10,685 nucleotides of DNA from Bacteriovoracaceae bacterium (GTDB taxonomy: Bacteria > Bdellovibrionota > UBA1018), in the NCBI GenBank assembly GCA_947475645.1, contig CANJNU010000008.1:1-10685 (forward strand), read 5' to 3'. The first letter of the stretch is position 1; the number at the start of each line of letters is the position of its first letter. The position numbers and the translations under genes were made by a program. The notes under the pieces were generated by a model. That model searched no databases, was not told the origin of the DNA, and was given only the letters and a program-made list of their open reading frames with translations. Below are positions 6,048-10,685 of this stretch, piece by piece.

Positions 6048-7202
6048 TTAAAAGCCCGCGAGCTCTTGCGCGGCAATTACAATACGTTGGATCTCCGAAG
6101 TACCTTCGTAAATCTCTGTAATTTTTGCGTCGCGGAAATTACGCTCCACGACGTAGTCTTTAGTATAACCGTAGCCGCCATGAACTTGAATGGCCTTGGT
6201 AGAAATCCACATGGCTGCTTCGGATGCTGCAAGTTTTGCCATTGCGGCATCTTTGGTGTATCGCTGGCCTTGATCCTTTAATCGTGCGGCAGACCAAGTC
6301 AGAAGGCGTGCGCCCTGAAGGCGAGTTGCCATGTCAGCGATATGAAATTGAATGGCTTGAAGCTTTGATATGGGGGCACCGAACTGCTCGCGCTCGCTTG
6401 CGAACTTCTTGGACGCGTCGAGAGCACACTTGGCGATGCCCAAAGCCTGTGAAGCAATTCCGATACGACCGCCATCTAAGGTGGAGAGAGCGATTTTAAG
6501 ACCCTGGCCCTCTTTTCCGAGCAAACAATCGTCTGGAACAAAAACCGAGTCAAAAAAGAGCTGGGCAGTAGATGAGGCGCAAATACCAAGCTTATCTTCG
6601 AGTTTTGCGACAGAGAACCCCTTGGATTGGGTGTCAACGATCAAGGTAACAATGGCCTTGCTTCCCAGAGTGGGATCAAGCGTAGCGAACAGAATACAGG
6701 TGTCGGCCTCACGGCCGTTGGTGATCCAGTTTTTGGTGCCACTCACTTCGTAACCACCGGCAATCTTTTTTGCAGTACAGCGAAGCCCAGCAGGGTCTGA
6801 CCCTGCGCCTGGCTCGGAGAGGGCGAAACAGCCCAGTTTCTCTCCACGAGCGAGTGGAATCAGCCACTTCTGTTTCTGCTCGGGGGTTCCGTAAGCGAAG
6901 ATGGGATAACAGACCAATGAGTTATTCACCGACATAATAACTCCGGTAGAGGCGCACGCGGCAGAGACTTCTTCGAGCGCCATGGCGTACGAAACAGTGT
7001 CCATGCCCGAGCCCCCGAACTCCTCGGGAATCATGATTCCCATCAGGCCCATTTCACCCAGCTGTTGAACGATCTCGGTGGGAAACTCGCCCGACTCATC
7101 GAGCCGCTTCGCCTCGGGGGCGACCTTTGCTCTTACGAAGGAGCGAACTTGATCCATGAGCATTTGTTTGGATTCGTCTGATTCCGGCCAGCCGTTAATC
7201 AT
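6048..7202 (-). CDS. Short-chain (butyryl-CoA-type) acyl-CoA dehydrogenase
   Basis: This 384-residue FAD enzyme oxidises acyl-CoA to trans-2-enoyl-CoA and passes electrons to electron-transfer flavoprotein. The length matches the usual ~380. It has the flavin-binding motif CFALSEPGAGSD at 125-136, WITNG at 159-163, REQFG at 271-275 and the C-terminal block RDAKITEIYEGTSEIQR. The catalytic base is Glu366, in YEGTS, the position used by short- and medium-chain members. Overall it resembles butyryl-CoA dehydrogenases; exact chain length cannot be read with certainty. The ATG at 7202 has AAAGGA 8 bases upstream. It is 19 bases after the crotonase stop and 18 before the mutase start. In context it would convert butyryl-CoA from the mutase to crotonyl-CoA. 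No etfAB genes are in the window. Confidence 0.93.
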   Translation of the reverse strand: MINGWPESDESKQMLMDQVRSFVRAKVAPEAKRLDESGEFPTEIVQQLGEMGLMGIMIPEEFGGSGMDTVSYAMALEEVSAACASTGVIMSVNNSLVCYPIFAYGTPEQKQKWLIPLARGEKLGCFALSEPGAGSDPAGLRCTAKKIAGGYEVSGTKNWITNGREADTCILFATLDPTLGSKAIVTLIVDTQSKGFSVAKLEDKLGICASSTAQLFFDSVFVPDDCLLGKEGQGLKIALSTLDGGRIGIASQALGIAKCALDASKKFASEREQFGAPISKLQAIQFHIADMATRLQGARLLTWSAARLKDQGQRYTKDAAMAKLAASEAAMWISTKAIQVHGGYGYTKDYVVERNFRDAKITEIYEGTSEIQRIVIAAQELAGF

Positions 7203-7221
7203 AAATAGGTTCCTTTAAAAA

Positions 7222-8010
7222 TTAGGCGTCAGTAAATGTGGGTAAGCGCTTCTCGACGAAAGCGGCCATGCCTTCGCGTTGATCAGGGGTCTCAAAAAGG
7301 CGTCCGAAGCACTGTGCTTCTGCGTCCAGTTTTGTGTTCAGTCCGACGGACTCTGCAAATTCGTTCATCAGTGACTTAGTTTTTGCGATGGCGGGGCCTG
7401 AATTCTGTGCGATTTTTTTTGCCAAAGTAAGAACCTCGGCCATAAAATCCGTGGACGGATAGACATGATTAACAAGACCAACCTGGAGGGCCTCGGCCGC
7501 GGAAATTTTTCGACCACTAAAGATCATCTCCTTTGCCTTTCCCCATCCAACGAGTCTGGCAAGGCGAATCGTACCGCCAAAGCCCGGTATCACGCCCAGA
7601 CTCACTTCTGGCAAACCGAAGACGGCCCGGTCATTCGCAAGAATAAAGTCACACGCAAGGGCCATTTCGGTTCCCCCACCGAGAGCGTAGCCATTAACGG
7701 CCGCAATGGTGGGTTTAGACATCAGCTCAAGAAGTTTGGTCACCTCGTGACCCAGTTGCGAGAAGCGAATCGCTTCATTCACGGACATCTCCTTCATTTC
7801 GGAGATGTCTGCTCCCGCAATAAAAGCTTTTTCACCGTCGCCCGTGAGTATAACCACCCGAACGAGACTATCGATGGCCGCCTCTCCCAATGCGAGCTTG
7901 AGTGACTCAAGGGTTTTGATATTGAGTGCGTTGAGTGCATTCGGACGAGATACGCGGATGATTTGAATTCCCGATTCAAGGGTCTCGGTAAGTACTGTGT
8001 CATGCATCAT
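7222..8010 (-). CDS. Enoyl-CoA hydratase (crotonase family)
   Basis: This enzyme hydrates trans-2-enoyl-CoA to 3-hydroxyacyl-CoA. From the ATG at 8010 it has 262 residues, the normal crotonase length. The oxyanion-hole region AFIAGADISEM lies near residues 62-72 and NGYALGGGTEMALACD near 106-121. Both catalytic glutamates of true hydratases are present: Glu115 (in GGGTE) and Glu135 (in LPEVSLGVIPGFGGT). The frame stays open upstream to a GTG at 8100, but that would add 30 residues lying inside the preceding gene. The start is therefore set at the ATG-ATG pair (8010/8007), with ACGGGGAT about 10 bases upstream. This overlaps the HBD stop by 11 bases, implying translational coupling. It fits crotonyl-CoA hydration between the dehydrogenase and HBD. 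Confidence 0.92.
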   Translation of the reverse strand: MMHDTVLTETLESGIQIIRVSRPNALNALNIKTLESLKLALGEAAIDSLVRVVILTGDGEKAFIAGADISEMKEMSVNEAIRFSQLGHEVTKLLELMSKPTIAAVNGYALGGGTEMALACDFILANDRAVFGLPEVSLGVIPGFGGTIRLARLVGWGKAKEMIFSGRKISAAEALQVGLVNHVYPSTDFMAEVLTLAKKIAQNSGPAIAKTKSLMNEFAESVGLNTKLDAEAQCFGRLFETPDQREGMAAFVEKRLPTFTDA

Positions 8011-8872
8011 AGCGGTAGAATCCCCGTCTGGTTTTTTTCCCAAGCCATCCCGCAGCGACATACTGCTTAAGTAACGGGGATGGGCGATATTTTGAATCAC
8101 CTAATCCCTCATGAAGCACGTTCATAATTGCCAAGCATGTATCGAGGCCGATAAAGTCGGCTAACGTAAGTGGCCCCATGGGTTGGTTCGTTCCAAGTTT
8201 CATGGCAAGGTCAATATCTTCTGCCGAGGCCACTCCTTCTGCAAGTGCGATGATGGCTTCGTTCAACATGGGCATAAGAATGCGATTCACCGCAAAGCCG
8301 GGCATGTCCTTGGCTTCAATAAAGGTTTTACCCATTCTTTCGGCTACCGCACGAACCACCTGAAATGTCTCGGACGAGGTCTGTAATCCGCGAATACCCT
8401 CAACCAGCTTCATCACAGGTACAGGATTCATAAAATGAATTCCCGCAACCTGCTCTGGTCGCTGAGTTTGAGCAGCGAGTGCTGTAATGCTGATCGACGA
8501 GGTATTACTCGCCAAGAAAGTGTGGGGTCCGCAAGCCGCGTCGAGTTTCCTAAAAAGTTGATACTTAAGTTCAGGGTTCTCAGTTGCGGCCTCAATGACA
8601 AAGGGGCAGTTTTTGAAATCTGACAAATCGCCCAGAGGAATAATCTGGCTGAGGATTCGCTCCATCTCAGGTGCGGCGAGCTTTCCCTTCTCAACTTGCT
8701 TGCTGAGCTGTTGGGTGAGTTTACGTTTTCCGGCTTCTGCATGAGCGAGAGATTGATCGGCTAAGAGCACCTGAAAGCCAGACTGGGCCCCTACTTGGGC
8801 TATTCCGCAGCCCATCTGTCCTGCACCGAGGACGCCGATTTGTTGAAAAGAGAGAGGAAGAGCTGAGCTCAT
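8000..8872 (-). CDS. hbd: 3-hydroxybutyryl-CoA dehydrogenase
   Basis: This NAD(P)-dependent enzyme interconverts 3-hydroxybutyryl-CoA and acetoacetyl-CoA. From the ATG at 8872 it has 290 residues, close to the usual 280-295 of stand-alone HBD/PaaH enzymes. The Rossmann dinucleotide motif GAGQMG is at 16-21, and a second conserved block ASNTSSISIT at 121-130. The catalytic dyad is His146 (GIHFMNPVPVM) and Glu158 (KLVEG), 12 apart as in characterised enzymes. The C-terminal domain has DMPGFAVNRI, GTNQPMGP and a closing KKTRRGFY block. The frame stays open up to 8956 inside mnmE, but AAGGA 7 bases before 8872 and the family N-terminus favour the shorter form. It begins 19 bases after the mnmE stop and overlaps the crotonase start. 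Confidence 0.93.
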   Translation of the reverse strand: MSSALPLSFQQIGVLGAGQMGCGIAQVGAQSGFQVLLADQSLAHAEAGKRKLTQQLSKQVEKGKLAAPEMERILSQIIPLGDLSDFKNCPFVIEAATENPELKYQLFRKLDAACGPHTFLASNTSSISITALAAQTQRPEQVAGIHFMNPVPVMKLVEGIRGLQTSSETFQVVRAVAERMGKTFIEAKDMPGFAVNRILMPMLNEAIIALAEGVASAEDIDLAMKLGTNQPMGPLTLADFIGLDTCLAIMNVLHEGLGDSKYRPSPLLKQYVAAGWLGKKTRRGFYRYDA

Positions 8873-8879
8873 AAAGGTT

Positions 8880-8884
8880 TCCTT
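8880..8884 (-). promoter_or_regulatory. Ribosome binding site that fixes the HBD start
   Basis: AAGGA on the minus strand ends 7 bases before the ATG at 8872, in the 19-base gap after the mnmE stop. It supports this start over the in-frame upstream start at 8956 inside mnmE. Confidence 0.7.
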
Positions 8885-8891
8885 TTTTAAG

Positions 8892-10325
8892 TCACTTACC
8901 AATACAAAATTCTGAAAATATTTTCCCCAAAATATCGTCGGGGACGGTTTGGCCAATGAGGGGCGAGAGGGAGTGGAGCGCTTGTCTTAGGTCTGAGGCG
9001 AAGAGCTCGATTTCGTCTGCGACGAGGGCGCGTTTTAAGTCTTCTCCTGCGGCCAGCGCAGCCTGACAGTGTTCCCAGCGCGTCAGAAGAATCTCGCCGG
9101 GGCTGCGATGAACCCAGCGCTCGCAGAATTTCAGAATAGTCTCGGTTGCTTCCGGCAATCCCGCGCCAGTCACTGCCGAGACCGAGACCCAAGTTTGTAT
9201 TCCCAAGGAAACCAACTCATTCCGAACCTGAGAGATCTGATCTGCGCCCACTTGGTCGGATTTAGTAAAAACGCCCAGTGTTTTTTCGGTCCATCTGTGA
9301 GAGGGATCAATCTTAGCCCACTCATCGCGCACAGCGTTAAGATTACTTAAAGGATCGACTAAGAAGAGCAGTAGGTCGGCATCTTGAGCAGCCCGGAGAG
9401 TGCGCTGAATGCCTTCGTGTTCGATGGGATGCTCGGCAACCCTCAGTCCGGCAGTGTCTTCAAGGCGCAGGGAAATGGACTGACTGATTCCGCGCAGCGT
9501 GAGTTTCTCTCTCACCACGTCGCGTGTGGTTCCCGCTAGCTCTGATACGATCGAGCGATCCTCACCGAGAAGTGCATTAAAGAAGCTCGATTTTCCGGCG
9601 TTCGGAATTCCCAGGAAGGCTGCGCGAATGCCGTCTTGAACTTTTGATCCACGATTAAACGAGTCGGCCAGACGCAGAATTGATTCGAGGCAAACCTGCG
9701 CACGCAATTTGAGACGGGGAAGGCCCACTTCTTCGATATCCTGGTCAGCGAAATCGATTCCAATTTCAGAGAAGGCGGCCAGACTCTTAAGTTCGTCAGA
9801 GATGCCCTGTAAGAGACGATTTTGCGTTCCCGAAAGTTTCTCAAGTGCAAGCGAGATAGCGGCATCGTTAGATGCTGAGATCAGCTCAGACACGGCTTGG
9901 GCTTGCGAAAGCGAGAGCTTCCCGTTCCTTACGGCACGGAAACTAAACTCTCCAGGCAGGGCGGGGCGAACTCCGAACTTGAAGATCTCTTCTAAAACAC
10001 GTGTAGCGATGTAAGCACCGCCGTGAATATGGATCTCAACCAAGTTTTCGCCCGTATAACTGAGCGGAGCCAGAAAGTAGGCAAACAGAGTGTCGTCGAG
10101 CATACGATCGGACTGAATCTCTTGCAGTCGAGCGCGGTAGAGTTTTCGAGGGGTTCGGCTCACGATGGGCTGGATCCTAGTAAGTGCCTCCAAGAGCAGA
10201 ATGCTCTTGGGGCCACTTACGCGAATCAGTGCAATTGCTCCCCCTACAGGAGTACTGAGGGCTGCAATCGTGTCTTCACTCAGATAGGCTGCAGAATCAC
10301 GCTCTGGAAGTGACAACGGTGCCAC
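8892..10325 (-). CDS. mnmE: tRNA modification GTPase MnmE (TrmE)
   Basis: MnmE works with MnmG to install the (carboxymethyl)aminomethyl group on wobble uridine 34 of certain tRNAs. All parts are present: the N-terminal folate-binding domain (DTIAALSTPVGGAIALIRVSG at about 18-38), the helical domain, and an inserted G domain. The G domain has G1 GIPNAGKSS at 239-247, G2 GTTRD at 265-269, G3 DTAG at 290-293, G4 TKSD at 354-357 and G5 VSAVTGAG near 382-389. The C-terminal FCIGK carries the catalytic Cys474. The G4 box has Thr where NKxD is usual. The longest reading starts at a GTG (10325). A TTG at 10316, with GAAGG 9 bases upstream, is an equally plausible start. It overlaps yidC by 20-29 bases. 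Neither jag nor mnmG, its common neighbours, is adjacent. Confidence 0.95.
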   Translation of the reverse strand: MAPLSLPERDSAAYLSEDTIAALSTPVGGAIALIRVSGPKSILLLEALTRIQPIVSRTPRKLYRARLQEIQSDRMLDDTLFAYFLAPLSYTGENLVEIHIHGGAYIATRVLEEIFKFGVRPALPGEFSFRAVRNGKLSLSQAQAVSELISASNDAAISLALEKLSGTQNRLLQGISDELKSLAAFSEIGIDFADQDIEEVGLPRLKLRAQVCLESILRLADSFNRGSKVQDGIRAAFLGIPNAGKSSFFNALLGEDRSIVSELAGTTRDVVREKLTLRGISQSISLRLEDTAGLRVAEHPIEHEGIQRTLRAAQDADLLLFLVDPLSNLNAVRDEWAKIDPSHRWTEKTLGVFTKSDQVGADQISQVRNELVSLGIQTWVSVSAVTGAGLPEATETILKFCERWVHRSPGEILLTRWEHCQAALAAGEDLKRALVADEIELFASDLRQALHSLSPLIGQTVPDDILGKIFSEFCIGK

Positions 10326-10685
10326 CCTTCGCGTCCAATGTCTTATTCAGCATCATCTGCTGGGCGATACTGGCGAGTGCATTCGTGAGCATATAGACGG
10401 TAAGGCCCGAGGGTAAGTTGATCATCATGAAGCCAAACATAAGCGGCATGAATTGCATCATTTTCTGTTGAGCAGGATCTGCTGCGGTCTGAGGCTGTAA
10501 CCGCTGTTGAACGAACATCACGGCAGTGAGAAGAACGGGCGTGATGTAGAAGGGGTCACGTACGGAGAGATCATGAATCCAAAATCCAAAGGGTGCGTGA
10601 AGGAGCTCAATCGAGCTGTAGAGGACGCGATATAACGCAAAGAAAATGGGCATTTGAATGAGCATGGGCAAACATCCGGCTGCCG
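10297..10685 (-). CDS. yidC: Membrane protein insertase YidC, C-terminal part (runs off the window)
   Basis: YidC inserts and folds inner-membrane proteins, alone or with SecYEG. The last 129 codons are visible; the frame is open at base 10685, so the 5' part lies outside. The visible segment starts in the conserved hairpin AGCLPMLIQMPIFFALY. It continues with a periplasmic stretch (FGFWIHDLSVRDPFYI), the hydrophobic segment TPVLLTAVMFVQQRL, MMQFMPLMFGFMMINLPSGLTVYMLTN and a short C-terminal tail. These match the last transmembrane helices of the 60 kDa inner-membrane protein domain. The tail lacks a long lysine-rich extension. The stop overlaps the mnmE start by 20-29 bases, so the two genes are translationally coupled. 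Transcription probably starts upstream, outside the window. Confidence 0.94.
   Translation of the reverse strand, partial: AAGCLPMLIQMPIFFALYRVLYSSIELLHAPFGFWIHDLSVRDPFYITPVLLTAVMFVQQRLQPQTAADPAQQKMMQFMPLMFGFMMINLPSGLTVYMLTNALASIAQQMMLNKTLDAKGGTVVTSRA

Noticed and set aside
6370..6753. A 127-codon plus-strand open frame opposite the acyl-CoA dehydrogenase gene.
   Set aside because: It is antisense to conserved coding sequence, with no family resemblance.
7465..7905. A 146-codon plus-strand open frame opposite the crotonase gene.
   Set aside because: It lies entirely antisense to a well-conserved gene, has no domain and no ribosome binding site, and is best read as a shadow frame.
8011..8100. 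A longer crotonase starting at the GTG at 8100.
   Set aside because: The 30 extra residues are not crotonase-like and lie inside the conserved HBD C-terminus in another frame; the ATG pair at 8010/8007 gives the normal length.
8873..8956. A longer HBD starting at 8956 inside mnmE.
   Set aside because: The 28 extra residues overlap the conserved MnmE C-terminus, and a good ribosome binding site precedes the ATG at 8872.

Overview
The window is a bacterial chromosome segment holding a probable replication origin (oriC). All ten protein genes lie on the minus strand. The gene set (gyrB, recF, dnaN, yidC, mnmE) and moderate GC content suggest a Gram-negative bacterium. The split cobalamin-dependent acyl-CoA mutase next to a C4 beta-oxidation set would suit a Bdellovibrionota- or deltaproteobacteria-like lineage, but this is inference and nothing here fixes the taxon.

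Layout from the right end, in the direction of transcription: the 3' end of yidC (10297-10685) and mnmE (8892-10325) come first. A 3-hydroxybutyryl-CoA dehydrogenase (8000-8872), a crotonase (7222-8010), an acyl-CoA dehydrogenase (6048-7202) and a two-subunit coenzyme-B12 acyl-CoA mutase (4335-6029 and 3922-4332) follow. Gaps are -29, 19, -11, 19, 18 and 2 bases, so these seven genes look like one transcription unit. A 670-base non-coding region (3252-3921) comes next. Then come dnaN (2145-3251), recF (901-2136) and the 5' part of gyrB (1-867), another tightly packed unit.

The non-coding region carries six exact DnaA boxes (TTATCCACA), nine one-mismatch boxes and several weaker ones. Three structures stand out. 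(a) Seven boxes sit in a strict 12-bp register from 3771 to 3851 and change strand at the centre, building a perfect 32-bp inverted repeat with a 3-nt loop. (b) A stretch beside dnaN (3370-3421) reads, on the minus strand, as two DnaA boxes, a GC cluster, five TAC triplets (five DnaA-trios on the plus strand) and an alternating TA run. That is the architecture of the bacterial basal unwinding system. (c) A 14-bp inverted repeat is built on a TTATCCCCA box variant. dnaA itself is absent: it is not in its common place before dnaN and is nowhere in the window.

The metabolic genes form a coherent C4 route. The mutase has Phe93 and Gln211 where methylmalonyl-CoA mutases have Tyr and Arg. This is the isobutyryl-CoA mutase pattern, so the predicted route is isobutyryl-CoA to butyryl-CoA (mutase), crotonyl-CoA (dehydrogenase), 3-hydroxybutyryl-CoA (crotonase) and acetoacetyl-CoA (HBD). 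No thiolase and no mutase G-protein chaperone are in view. This operon is transcribed toward the origin, head-on to a fork leaving it rightward, and no convincing terminator separates it from the DnaA-box array.
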